Under the pieces are notes generated by a model. The model was not told where the DNA came from. It did not search any database and was given only the letters and a program-made list of their open reading frames with translations. A stretch of DNA of 8,571 nucleotides, from contig CANLAY010000035.1 in the NCBI GenBank assembly GCA_947488635.1, forward strand, positions 1 to 8,571, given 5' to 3'. Source of the DNA: Candidatus Nanopelagicaceae bacterium (GTDB lineage: Bacteria > Actinomycetota > Actinomycetes > Nanopelagicales > Nanopelagicaceae). This document shows positions 1 through 7,676 of the stretch, one piece after another. Positions within the stretch are counted from its first letter, which is position 1, and every line of letters begins with the position of its first letter. Both the position numbers and the translations under genes were made by a program.

Positions 1-647
1 TCGATAACTGGCAGAACCCATGTGGTGCACCTGAAGTTTGTACCGCGCTAGTTAACTCAATTAAGATTGGTTTCTTAGCCACTTTCTTTTCGACAATTCT
101 GGGCACCATGATTGCTTTTGCAATCGGTCGCTATAGCTTTAAGGGTCGCTCAACTTCTAACTTAATGATTTTCTTGCCAATGGCAACTCCCGAAATTGTT
201 CTAGGAGCTTCGCTACTCTCACTTTTCTTAGTATTTAAAATTAACCCTGGCTTCTGGCCAACCGTAATTGCACATGTGGTTTTCTGTGTTTCATTTGTGG
301 TGGTCACGGTGAAAGCGCGAATAGCTAGTTTAGATCCGCGCCTTGAACAAGCTGCGATGGATCTTTATGCCAACGAACGCGAAACTTTCCGTCGGGTAAC
401 TTTGCCACTGGTAGCACCTGGAATTGCTGCTGCTGCGTTGTTAGCATTTAGCTTATCTTTTGATGATTACATCATCACCAACTTCAATTCGGGTACGTTA
501 AAAACATTCCCGGAGTTTGTTTATGCCTCGGCAGCGCGTGGAATTCCGGCACAGGCCAACGTAATTGGTTCGGCGATGTTTTTCTTAGCGCTGGCAATCG
601 TGATAACTGGGCAGATTGTGGGTCGTAAGCGTAAAGTGAGCGCATGA
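1..647 (+). CDS. potC: PotC-like ABC transporter permease, 5' end missing (spermidine/putrescine type)
   Basis: Inner-membrane permease subunit of a binding-protein-dependent ABC importer, most like the PotC half of spermidine/putrescine systems. The reading frame is open from base 3 with no stop upstream, so the gene starts outside the window. 214 residues are visible; PotC proteins usually have about 255-280, so the first membrane segment is probably the missing part. Numbered from the first visible codon, hydrophobic segments lie near residues 18-41, 55-78, 83-103, 139-158 and 185-206. The cytoplasmic EAA loop that docks on the ATPase starts at Glu115 and runs to the LPLVAP stretch near 134-139, followed by the typical SFDDYIITNF segment at 152-161. 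Oddly, Tyr122 occupies the position where the EAA loop usually has Gly. A basic tail (GRKRK) ends the protein. The stop overlaps the next start (ATGA), so it is likely coupled to the ureohydrolase. The family is secure; the substrate is inferred. Confidence 0.88.
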   Translation, partial: DNWQNPCGAPEVCTALVNSIKIGFLATFFSTILGTMIAFAIGRYSFKGRSTSNLMIFLPMATPEIVLGASLLSLFLVFKINPGFWPTVIAHVVFCVSFVVVTVKARIASLDPRLEQAAMDLYANERETFRRVTLPLVAPGIAAAALLAFSLSFDDYIITNFNSGTLKTFPEFVYASAARGIPAQANVIGSAMFFLALAIVITGQIVGRKRKVSA

Positions 648-1642
648 CCAATCACGGCAATCTGTACGGCCCCAGCTTTACCTTCTTAGGCATTCCAGCT
701 TGTGATCTTGAGGTGGCAGCTAGTTATGCCGATGCCGATGTAATCATTCTGGGCGCTCCGATTGATTCTGGAACCTCACATAGATCTGGTGCAAAATTTG
801 GCCCACAAGCAATTCGTGGTGGCGATTATTTGCCGCACGATGGCGAACGTCCGCACTTAGCACTTCGCACCGATGGCCTGAAAGATCTAAAAGTTTATGA
901 TGCTGGCGATTTATTAATGCCGGGCGGAGATTTAGTTGCTTCCCTTGAAGTATTAGCCAAGGTCACTGAGCAGATTTCTCGTGCGGGCATAATTCCAGTA
1001 ATTCTTGGTGGCGATCATTCAATTGCATCGGCCGACGTGGCAGGTATTGCTAAACACCGCGGGCTTGGCAAAATTTCAATGATTCACTTTGATGCACACG
1101 CAGATACTGGCGCTGATCAAATGGGCGCTCTCGTTGGTCACGGCACCCCAATGCGCAGATTAATCGATGGCGGTTTTGTGCGCGGTGATCGTTTCTTGCA
1201 GTTAGGTTTGCGTGGCTACTGGCCAGATAACGAGACTCTAAATTGGATGCGCGATCAAGGCATGCGCAGTTACGAAATGACTGAGATCCATCATCGTGGC
1301 CTCGGCCCGGTTCTTGATGAATCTTTTGCAACTCTGACAAACCAATGCGACGGCGTTTTTTTATCGGTAGATATTGATGTAGTTGACCCTGGAATGGCGC
1401 CAGGTACGGGAACCCCTGAACCTGGTGGCATGACTAGTCGCGAATTGCTTGAAGCAGTGCGCCGAATTTGTTTAGAGCTACCAATTGTTGGTATCGACGT
1501 GGTTGAAGTAGCGCCAGCATTTGATAGCGCTGACATAACTGCAATCTTGGCTAACCGTGTTGTGTTAGAAGCGTTAAGTGCGATCGCTAAGCGTCGCAAC
1601 GGCACGCCATATTCACCAACTCAGAATCTGCTTGATCGATAA
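644..1642 (+). CDS. speB: Agmatinase-family ureohydrolase
   Basis: A 332-residue binuclear metal hydrolase of the arginase/agmatinase family, which removes urea from guanidino compounds in the cytoplasm; agmatinase itself makes putrescine plus urea. All family metal ligands are visible: His125 in GGDHS (122-126), Asp150, His152 and Asp154 in DAHAD, and Asp243 and Asp245 in SVDIDVVDP. A GHGTP segment at 165-169 sits where the substrate-side loop begins, and GTGTPEPGG at 254-262 is the usual downstream loop. Length is normal to slightly long. The ATG overlaps the permease stop by 4 nt with no clear Shine-Dalgarno site, which suggests translational coupling. Two in-frame stops (TAA TAA) end it directly before dxr. 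The linked PotC-type permease supports a polyamine or guanidino substrate. Guanidinobutyrase, guanidinopropionase or guanidine hydrolase cannot be excluded, because these belong to the same family. Confidence 0.9.
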   Translation: MTNHGNLYGPSFTFLGIPACDLEVAASYADADVIILGAPIDSGTSHRSGAKFGPQAIRGGDYLPHDGERPHLALRTDGLKDLKVYDAGDLLMPGGDLVASLEVLAKVTEQISRAGIIPVILGGDHSIASADVAGIAKHRGLGKISMIHFDAHADTGADQMGALVGHGTPMRRLIDGGFVRGDRFLQLGLRGYWPDNETLNWMRDQGMRSYEMTEIHHRGLGPVLDESFATLTNQCDGVFLSVDIDVVDPGMAPGTGTPEPGGMTSRELLEAVRRICLELPIVGIDVVEVAPAFDSADITAILANRVVLEALSAIAKRRNGTPYSPTQNLLDR

Positions 1643-1645
1643 TAA

Positions 1646-2788
1646 ATGCGCGATTTAGTAATTCTCGGTTCAACCGGGTCGATTGGTGTGCAGGCACTTG
1701 AAATAGTTGCGGCAAACCCAGGTTCCTTCAACGTAGTTGCAATCAGTGCATATGGCAGTAATCCAGCAGCAATTATTGAGCAAGCCCGTAACTTTAAAGT
1801 GCAAGTAATTGGCGTAGTTATAAACGCTGAAGTAATTCGAGAAGCACTGCCTGGCGTGAGCGTTATTGATGGCCCAAATGCGGCCAGCGAAATTGCGGCA
1901 ATTACTTGTGAAGTAGTGCTTAACGGCATCACCGGTTCGATTGGCTTAGGGCCAACGCTGGCAGCGCTCGAAGTTGGAAATAGATTAGCGCTTGCAAATA
2001 AGGAATCACTAGTTGCCGCGGGTGAATTAGTAATGTCTAAAGCTGCGGAAAATCAATTGATTCCCGTGGATTCTGAGCACAGTGCTATTTGGCAGAGTGC
2101 GATGGCGGGTAAGAAGTCCGAAATTGCAAAGTTAGTTCTAACTGCAAGTGGCGGGCCGTTTAGAAATCGCCGCGATTTAAGCGAGGTCACGATTGCCGAT
2201 GCTCTTGCACACCCAACTTGGGCGATGGGCCAGGTGGTCACAATTAACTCAGCAACGCTTATGAACAAATCACTTGAAATTATTGAAGCGCATTATTTAT
2301 TTGATCTGCCATATCGTCAGATCAAAGCTGTAATTCATCCACAATCGATTGTGCACTCAATGGTCGAATATGTTGATGGCTCAACTCTTGCGCAGCTAAG
2401 CCCACCGAATATGAAAGGCCCAATTGCCTACGCTCTCAATTGGCCAGTGCGATTACCGGCTGCATCCAAAGCAATGGATTGGTCAGAGCAGCACACTCTC
2501 GAGTTTGAACCAATTGATAATGAGCGATTCCCAGTAATTGAACTTGCGCGCAGATGCGGCGAGCTAGGTGGGGGATTACCAGCAATTTTTAATGCGGCAA
2601 ATGAAGTTGCAGTTGCTGCCTTCTTAGCCGGTCAGATCTCATTTACCTCCATCATCGAAAGTGTTGATTTGACGGTACAGAAGTTAGGTTCGGCTGTGAA
2701 TCCAATCAGAGATCTCGCCGATGTCAGTGCCATCGAGAATGATGCCCGTAAAGTAGCGGGCGAGATTGTTAAGAAAGTGGCGAAGTAA
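1646..2788 (+). CDS. dxr: 1-deoxy-D-xylulose 5-phosphate reductoisomerase
   Basis: Catalyses the first committed step of the MEP isoprenoid pathway: NADPH-dependent rearrangement and reduction of DXP to 2-C-methyl-D-erythritol 4-phosphate, in the cytoplasm. At 380 residues it is close to the usual length (about 390-400). The N-terminal NADPH-binding motif GSTGSIG is at residues 8-14 and LANKES at 116-121. Metal-binding Asp142 and Glu144 lie in VDSEHSA, and the third acidic ligand is Glu211 in MNKSLEIIEAH. Phosphate- and substrate-contacting SGGPFR is at 168-173, and the flexible active-site loop HPTWAMG with its Trp192 at 189-195. HPQSIVHSM (231-239) is also intact. Everything needed for activity is present, so it is a likely fosmidomycin target. 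The start lies 3 nt after the ureohydrolase stop with no Shine-Dalgarno site, so expression probably depends on upstream translation. The pathway enzyme IspG is encoded two genes downstream. Confidence 0.97.
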   Translation: MRDLVILGSTGSIGVQALEIVAANPGSFNVVAISAYGSNPAAIIEQARNFKVQVIGVVINAEVIREALPGVSVIDGPNAASEIAAITCEVVLNGITGSIGLGPTLAALEVGNRLALANKESLVAAGELVMSKAAENQLIPVDSEHSAIWQSAMAGKKSEIAKLVLTASGGPFRNRRDLSEVTIADALAHPTWAMGQVVTINSATLMNKSLEIIEAHYLFDLPYRQIKAVIHPQSIVHSMVEYVDGSTLAQLSPPNMKGPIAYALNWPVRLPAASKAMDWSEQHTLEFEPIDNERFPVIELARRCGELGGGLPAIFNAANEVAVAAFLAGQISFTSIIESVDLTVQKLGSAVNPIRDLADVSAIENDARKVAGEIVKKVAK

Positions 2789-3975
2789 TGGAATTTATCG
2801 GCATACTGGCATTTGTAGCAGCGTTGCTCTTCTCAGTAATGGTGCACGAATTCGGGCACTACATAACTGCGCGTAAATTTGGCATGAAAGTCACCGAGTT
2901 CTTCTTGGGCTTCGGAAAACGAATTTGGTCGACCCAGCGTGGTGAAACTGAGTTTGGCATCAAGGCAATTCCAGCTGGCGGTTATTGCCGCATCTCAGGT
3001 ATGACAGTTCGCGACGAGATGGATCTGGGCGAAGAAGATCGCGCTTTTATCAAAGCATCTTCCGGGCGCAAATTGATCGTACTTGGCGCTGGCTCTTTTC
3101 TACATTTTGTTTTAGGTTTTGTAATTTTGCTAATCCTATTTATTGGCATTGGCACTAATCGCATTACCCCGCAAGTAGCCCAAGTTTCTGACTGTATTCC
3201 AGTTAGCACTGAAGCATGTACCAGCGCGTCGATTCCATCGCCAGCAAAGGCGGCTGGCATTAAAGCTGGCGATTACATTATGTCGATCAATAACCAGCCA
3301 GTTGAGAATTGGGTTGATGATGTTCAGGTAATCCGCGATTCAGCGGGCAAAGAGTTAACGCTTTCAATTTATCGTGACGGCGAAAAGATCACTATTACGG
3401 CAACGCCAGTTAAACGAGAAGTAAATGGCGAACTGCGTGGCATTCTCGGCATCATTAATGAAGTAGCAAATGTGCGAAGTGATCCAATTAAAGCTACTAA
3501 AGATTCTATTTCGCTAAGTAAAGAGTTCTTAGTTTCCAGTGTGAAATCTTTAGTTGCGCTACCCGCCAAAATTCCTTCCCTTTGGGGTCAAACGTTTCAA
3601 GGTGAAGAACGTGATGCCGATGGCTTAATTGGCATCGTTGGCGTGGCCGCTGTTTCTGGGCAAGTAACTTCATCTGACCAAATGACTTGGTCAGAACGCA
3701 TCGGGGCCTTCTTGCTAATTGTGGCCAGCCTTAATTTCTTTGTCGGCGTCTTTAACTTATTGCCAATCTTGCCGCTAGATGGTGGCCATATGGCCGTTGC
3801 GATTGCCGATGAAATCAGGGCGTTTTTGGCTCGCTTGCGCGGCAAGCCAAGACCTAAGGCAATCGATGTAACAGTGCTCACGCCAATTACGATGGTGGTC
3901 TTTGTTTTATTGGCAGTGCTGACCGTCATGCTCCTTGTGGCAGACATTATTAATCCAGTTAATCTGAATCTTTAG
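2788..3975 (+). CDS. rseP: RseP/Rip1-type site-2 membrane zinc metalloprotease
   Basis: Intramembrane-cleaving protease of family M50, the RseP/Rip1 type that in other bacteria cuts anti-sigma factors and other membrane proteins during envelope stress. The 395-residue protein has the HEFGH zinc site at residues 20-24 in its first membrane helix and the partner motif NLLPILPLDGG at 323-333 near the end, giving Asp331 as third ligand. A second hydrophobic segment spans about 103-122. One PDZ domain occupies roughly 126-210, with the AAGIKAGDYI core at 155-164; the final membrane helix is around 364-386. Two cysteines, Cys136 and Cys144, lie in the extracytoplasmic stretch before the PDZ core and could form a disulfide. 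The start overlaps the dxr stop by one base (TAATG). Adjacency to dxr and ispG is a known actinobacterial arrangement. The substrate here is unknown; no anti-sigma factor gene lies in the window. Confidence 0.95.
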   Translation: MEFIGILAFVAALLFSVMVHEFGHYITARKFGMKVTEFFLGFGKRIWSTQRGETEFGIKAIPAGGYCRISGMTVRDEMDLGEEDRAFIKASSGRKLIVLGAGSFLHFVLGFVILLILFIGIGTNRITPQVAQVSDCIPVSTEACTSASIPSPAKAAGIKAGDYIMSINNQPVENWVDDVQVIRDSAGKELTLSIYRDGEKITITATPVKREVNGELRGILGIINEVANVRSDPIKATKDSISLSKEFLVSSVKSLVALPAKIPSLWGQTFQGEERDADGLIGIVGVAAVSGQVTSSDQMTWSERIGAFLLIVASLNFFVGVFNLLPILPLDGGHMAVAIADEIRAFLARLRGKPRPKAIDVTVLTPITMVVFVLLAVLTVMLLVADIINPVNLNL

Positions 3976-3996
3976 CGCTTCAGGCCGCACTTAGGG

Positions 3997-4002
3997 CAGA
4001 AT
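3997..4002 (+). promoter_or_regulatory. Weak candidate -10 element for ispG (possible leaderless start)
   Basis: In the 33-nt gap between rseP and ispG, CAGAAT matches TATAAT at four of six positions and ends 6 nt before the ispG ATG. That spacing would start transcription at or next to the ATG, giving a leaderless mRNA, which is common in Actinobacteria. No recognisable -35 box lies 16-18 nt upstream. The only purine-rich candidate for ribosome binding, AGGG at 3993-3996, is 12 nt from the ATG, longer than usual. This is inference from spacing alone and may be chance. Confidence 0.35.
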
Positions 4003-4008
4003 AGCGAC

Positions 4009-5160
4009 ATGGTTGATCTTGGAATTCCCGCAGCACCTCCTGCCGCTTTAGCCCCACGTCGCAAAACCCGTCAGCTTCAAGTTGGCAAAGTTGGCGTCGG
4101 CAGTGATTCACAGGTCAGCGTGCAATCTATGTGTACCACTTTGACTTCTGATGTGAATGCCACCTTGCAACAGATCGCTGAACTAACTGCCTCTGGTTGC
4201 CAGATTGTGCGCGTTGCAGTGCCGAGCCAAGATGATGCCGATGCGTTGGCACAGATTGCCAAGAAGTCACAGATTCCAGTGATTGCTGATATTCACTTTC
4301 AGCCAAAATATATTTTCGCAGCCATCGATGCCGGTTGCGCAGCAGTTCGCGTTAACCCAGGCAACATCAAGCAGTTCGATGACAAAGTTAAAGAAGTTGC
4401 TAAGGCCGCCGGTGATGCTGGGATTCCAATTCGCATCGGCGTAAATGCTGGTTCGCTAGATCCACGTTTGTTAGCCAAGTACGGGAAAGCAACACCAGAG
4501 GCACTTGTTGAATCAGCGATTTGGGAAGCATCGCTCTTTGAAGAGCACGGTTTTTCAGATATCAAGATCTCAGTAAAACATCATGATCCAGTAACTATGG
4601 TTAAGGCCTATCGCTTACTTGCAGCGCAAACTACCTACCCTCTGCATTTAGGTGTTACTGAAGCTGGCCCACTTTTCCAAGGCACAATTAAATCTGCCAC
4701 TGCATTTGGAATTTTATTAGCTGAAGGAATCGGCGACACCATTCGCGTATCGCTTTCAGCACCTCCAGTTGAAGAAGTTAAAGTTGGTATCTCAATTCTA
4801 GAATCTTTGAATTTGCGCCAACGTAAGCTGGAAATTGTTTCTTGCCCATCATGTGGTCGTGCCCAAGTTGATGTTTATACCTTGGCCGAACAAGTACAGG
4901 CTGGCCTAGAAGGAATGACTGTGCCGCTACGCGTGGCAGTAATGGGCTGTGTTGTAAATGGCCCTGGCGAAGCACGCGAAGCTGATCTCGGTGTGGCATC
5001 AGGTAATGGCAAAGGCCAGATCTTTGTTAAGGGTGAAGTAATCAAGACGGTACCTGAATCAATGATTGTTCAAACACTAATTGAAGAAGCCATGCGTTTA
5101 GCTGAAGAAATGGAGGCTGCCGGCGTCGCCTCAGGTGAGCCAGTTGTGAGCACTTCCTGA
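4009..5160 (+). CDS. ispG: 4-hydroxy-3-methylbut-2-enyl diphosphate synthase (IspG/GcpE)
   Basis: Iron-sulfur enzyme of the late MEP pathway that reductively opens ME-cPP to HMBPP in the cytoplasm. The 383-residue protein is the short bacterial form: a TIM-barrel domain over about residues 20-260 followed by the cluster domain. The [4Fe-4S] ligands are all present: Cys279 and Cys282 in SCPSCGR, Cys314 in [11 protein letters not shown], and Glu321 as the fourth. Barrel motifs [11 protein letters not shown] (91-101), RVNPGN (114-119), RIGVNAGSL (142-150) and LGVTEAG (214-220) are intact. The barrel and cluster stretches look strongly actinobacterial. The ATG at this position gives the N-terminal leader and RRKTRQ stretch expected for the family, so I keep it although no good Shine-Dalgarno site precedes it. 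The last 12 or so residues form a variable tail. It overlaps proS by one base (TGATG). Dxr of the same pathway lies two genes upstream. Confidence 0.97.
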   Translation: MVDLGIPAAPPAALAPRRKTRQLQVGKVGVGSDSQVSVQSMCTTLTSDVNATLQQIAELTASGCQIVRVAVPSQDDADALAQIAKKSQIPVIADIHFQPKYIFAAIDAGCAAVRVNPGNIKQFDDKVKEVAKAAGDAGIPIRIGVNAGSLDPRLLAKYGKATPEALVESAIWEASLFEEHGFSDIKISVKHHDPVTMVKAYRLLAAQTTYPLHLGVTEAGPLFQGTIKSATAFGILLAEGIGDTIRVSLSAPPVEEVKVGISILESLNLRQRKLEIVSCPSCGRAQVDVYTLAEQVQAGLEGMTVPLRVAVMGCVVNGPGEAREADLGVASGNGKGQIFVKGEVIKTVPESMIVQTLIEEAMRLAEEMEAAGVASGEPVVSTS

Positions 5161-6893
5161 TGCTAAAGATGTCGACGCTTTTTCTGCGCACCCTTCGTGA
5201 TGATCCAGCTGATGCTGAAGTCGCTAGCCATAAACTATTAGTTCGCGCCGGTTATGTGCGCCGTATCGCTGCCGGAATTTATTCTTGGTTACCACTTGGC
5301 GTAATCACACTTCGCAATATTGAACGAGTAATCCGCGAAGAAATGGATGCCGCCGGCTTTCAAGAAGTTAATTTCCCCTCGCTATTGCCACGCGATGCCT
5401 ATGAGACCACTAATCGCTGGGAAGAATATGGTCCAGCGCTTTTTCGTTTACAAGATCGTAAAGGTGGCGATTACTTACTAGGCCCAACTCACGAAGAGAT
5501 GTTCACCTTGATGGTTAAAGGTGAATACTCATCTTATAAAGATTTGCCACTGAGTATTTATCAGATTGGCACTAAATTCCGCGATGAAGCTCGCCCACGT
5601 AGCGGAATCATCCGGGGTCGCGAATTTGTGATGAAAGATTCTTATTCCTTCGATATTGATGATGCTGGCTTAGAAGTGTCCTACCAGGAGCACCGCGATG
5701 CATATATAAAGACTTTTGATCGCTTAGGCATGAGATACAACATTGTTAAGGCTGTCTCTGGCGCAATGGGTGGTTCTAAGTCGGAAGAATTCTTAGCCCC
5801 ATGCGCAACTGGTGAAGATACTTATGTGCTCTGCCTTAAGTGTGGCTTTGCCGCCAATGTCGAAGCGATGGTTACCAAAGTTGATGCAGTTGATTCATCT
5901 GCAACTCCGGCCGCTGAACCATTTGATTCACCAAATACGCCAACCATCGATACTTTAGTTGAGTTAATAAATAATAAGTTCGGTGGGGGATTTACTGGTG
6001 CTGACACTTTAAAGAATGTCATGCTGATGGCTGATGACAAAGCTATTTGTGTATTAGTGCCTGGTGATCGTGAAGTAGATTTAAAGCGCTTCCAAGAAAA
6101 CCTTGGCGGCATTCACGAACTGCACGTATTTGAAGATGCTGATTTCGCTAAGTTCCCAGCGCTAGTTAAGGGTTACATTGGGCCGCAAGATGCGAAGAAA
6201 TCTGGCATTTCGGTTTATGCCGACCCAAGAATTGCGCCAGGCACTTCATGGGTAACCGGTGCTAATGAAAAAGATCGCCATGCTCGTAACGTGGTTAATG
6301 GTCGCGACTTCACGCCAGATGCTTACGTTGAAGCTGCCGAAGTTCGTGCCGGTGATGCTTGCCCAGAGTGTGCAACCCCAGTGGTAATTGATCGCGCTAT
6401 TGAGATTGGCCATATTTTCCAACTTGGTCGCAAATATGCCGAGGCGTTTAACCTGACGGTGCTTGATCAAAATGGCAAATCTCAGATCGTCACCATGGGT
6501 TCATATGGCGTTGGTGTATCACGCGCAGTTGCTGCCATAGCTGAACAAACTCATGATGAGATTGGGCTTAATTGGCCGGTTGAATTAGCGCCAGCCAAGG
6601 TACATATCGTGGCAACGGGTAAAGAAGATGCAATCTTTGAAGCTGCCTTTGATCTGGGCACCAAACTTGAGGCAACTGGAATTACTGTTATGTTAGATGA
6701 TCGTCGTGATCCAACTGCTGGCGTGAAATTTAAAGATGCTGAGCTAATTGGTAACCCAATTATTGTCGTTGTCGGTAAAGCGCTAGCAAATGGCAGCGTT
6801 GAAGTTCGAGTTCGCCAGAGCGGTGAGAAGTCTGAAGTTGCAGTTGGTGAAGCGGTCAGCTCAATCACTGCACTATTGGCTGCAATTAAGTAA
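5160..6893 (+). CDS. proS: Prolyl-tRNA synthetase, bacterial type with editing insertion
   Basis: Class II aminoacyl-tRNA synthetase that charges tRNA-Pro with proline in the cytoplasm. At 577 residues it has the length of the bacterial form with an editing (INS) domain. The catalytic core begins near residue 20; GPTHEE (108-113) is the loop that holds proline, motif 2 runs through FRDEARPRSG (140-149) to about 160, and motif 3 is GSYGVGVSR at 447-455. The INS domain, which clears mischarged Ala-tRNA-Pro, occupies about 230-395 between them. The C-terminal anticodon-binding domain starts near 475 and includes LDDRRDPTAGVKFKDAELIG at 512-531. Two CxxC pairs, Cys225/Cys228 and Cys401/Cys404, flank the INS domain and could bind a metal together. 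The ATG overlaps the ispG stop by one base; an alternative internal Met at residue 4 is less likely because it loses the stop-start coupling. No Shine-Dalgarno site is evident. Confidence 0.97.
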   Translation: MLKMSTLFLRTLRDDPADAEVASHKLLVRAGYVRRIAAGIYSWLPLGVITLRNIERVIREEMDAAGFQEVNFPSLLPRDAYETTNRWEEYGPALFRLQDRKGGDYLLGPTHEEMFTLMVKGEYSSYKDLPLSIYQIGTKFRDEARPRSGIIRGREFVMKDSYSFDIDDAGLEVSYQEHRDAYIKTFDRLGMRYNIVKAVSGAMGGSKSEEFLAPCATGEDTYVLCLKCGFAANVEAMVTKVDAVDSSATPAAEPFDSPNTPTIDTLVELINNKFGGGFTGADTLKNVMLMADDKAICVLVPGDREVDLKRFQENLGGIHELHVFEDADFAKFPALVKGYIGPQDAKKSGISVYADPRIAPGTSWVTGANEKDRHARNVVNGRDFTPDAYVEAAEVRAGDACPECATPVVIDRAIEIGHIFQLGRKYAEAFNLTVLDQNGKSQIVTMGSYGVGVSRAVAAIAEQTHDEIGLNWPVELAPAKVHIVATGKEDAIFEAAFDLGTKLEATGITVMLDDRRDPTAGVKFKDAELIGNPIIVVVGKALANGSVEVRVRQSGEKSEVAVGEAVSSITALLAAIK

Positions 6894-6896
6894 TTA

Positions 6897-7676
6897 ATGC
6901 TTTCCGATCTATCGCTCTACACACTGCTCTTTCTCTTTATCGCAGCGTTTGGGGCTGGCTTAATTGATGCTATTGCCGGCGGCGGCGGATTAATCCAAGT
7001 ACCTGCGCTGTTAATTGGGCTAAGTGATTTCAAAACTGTCGAAGTTTTAGGTACCAATAAATCAATTTCTATTTTTGGCACAACCGCATCAGCTCGGCTT
7101 TATCGCAAGAGCGTTAGAAGTGATCCTAAGTTCTTACTTGCGCTAGTTATTCCAGCCCTTCTTGGCTCAATCGGGGGAGCATCACTTGCATCCCGGCTAC
7201 CTACGCAATATTTCCGCCCAGTTGTACTGGTTCTTCTAATTGCAGTTGCAATCTATACCTTTACTAAGCCACAACTCGGCCAAGTTGAAGCAATGAAGCA
7301 TTCGACTAAGCACCGCACTTTATTAGGTATCTCAATCGCCGCCGTCATTGGTTTCTATGATGGCATCTTCGGACCAGGCACTGGTTCTTTCTTAGTATTG
7401 GCCATGGTTAGCCTTGGCTTTGCTTTCTTAAGCGCATCTGCCATAGCCAAGGTGGTAAATGTTTCAACCAACTTGGGCGCAATTATTGTCTTTGGTTTAA
7501 ACGGGGTGATCCTGTGGCAGATCGGATTAACCCTGGCAATTGCCAATGTGGCAGGAGCAATTATCGGCGCTAAGCTAGCGATTCGTGGCGGTTCGACTTT
7601 GGTAAGAAAAGTTTTCTTAGTAGTAACGGTTGCCCTGATAATTAAGGTCGCACTTGATACGTTCAAAACTTTCTAA
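6897..7676 (+). CDS. TSUP (TauE/SafE) family membrane transporter
   Basis: A 259-residue, very hydrophobic membrane protein with about eight predicted helices, typical in length for the TauE/SafE family (sulfite, sulfonate and related organic anion exporters or permeases). The family's internal duplication is visible: the N-terminal half has GLIDAIAGGGGLIQVPAL at residues 21-38 and the C-terminal half repeats the pattern as GFYDGIFGPGTGSF at 152-165. A conserved GTNKS lies at 52-56, and its counterpart in the second half is KVVNVSTNLGA at 185-195. A hydrophilic linker (about 124-141) separates the halves. The gene starts 3 nt after proS with no Shine-Dalgarno site, so it is probably co-translated with it. 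The substrate cannot be told from sequence: nothing nearby encodes sulfur, taurine or sulfoacetate metabolism. The family is clear; the function is unassigned. Confidence 0.9.
   Translation: MLSDLSLYTLLFLFIAAFGAGLIDAIAGGGGLIQVPALLIGLSDFKTVEVLGTNKSISIFGTTASARLYRKSVRSDPKFLLALVIPALLGSIGGASLASRLPTQYFRPVVLVLLIAVAIYTFTKPQLGQVEAMKHSTKHRTLLGISIAAVIGFYDGIFGPGTGSFLVLAMVSLGFAFLSASAIAKVVNVSTNLGAIIVFGLNGVILWQIGLTLAIANVAGAIIGAKLAIRGGSTLVRKVFLVVTVALIIKVALDTFKTF

Noticed and set aside
108..647. Permease gene starting at the ATG at 108
   Set aside because: The frame is open back to the window edge and the upstream residues (such as ALVNSIKIGFLATF) are typical permease sequence, so that ATG is an internal methionine in a membrane helix.
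1351..1362. GGCG followed by seven T residues as a terminator or slippage site
   Set aside because: It lies inside speB where the frame continues correctly into the SVDIDVVDP metal motif, and there is no stable hairpin before the T-run.
1638..1643. GATAAT as a -10 box for dxr
   Set aside because: It ends only 2 nt before the ATG, too close even for a leaderless start, and consists of the speB end plus tandem stop codons.
1621..1932. Open frame on the - strand across the speB-dxr junction
   Set aside because: Antisense to the conserved N-terminus of Dxr; composition is typical of a shadow frame.
3597..3947. Open frame on the - strand inside rseP
   Set aside because: Low-complexity Ser/Thr/Ala/Lys-rich translation typical of the antisense of a coding region; no initiation signal or family features.
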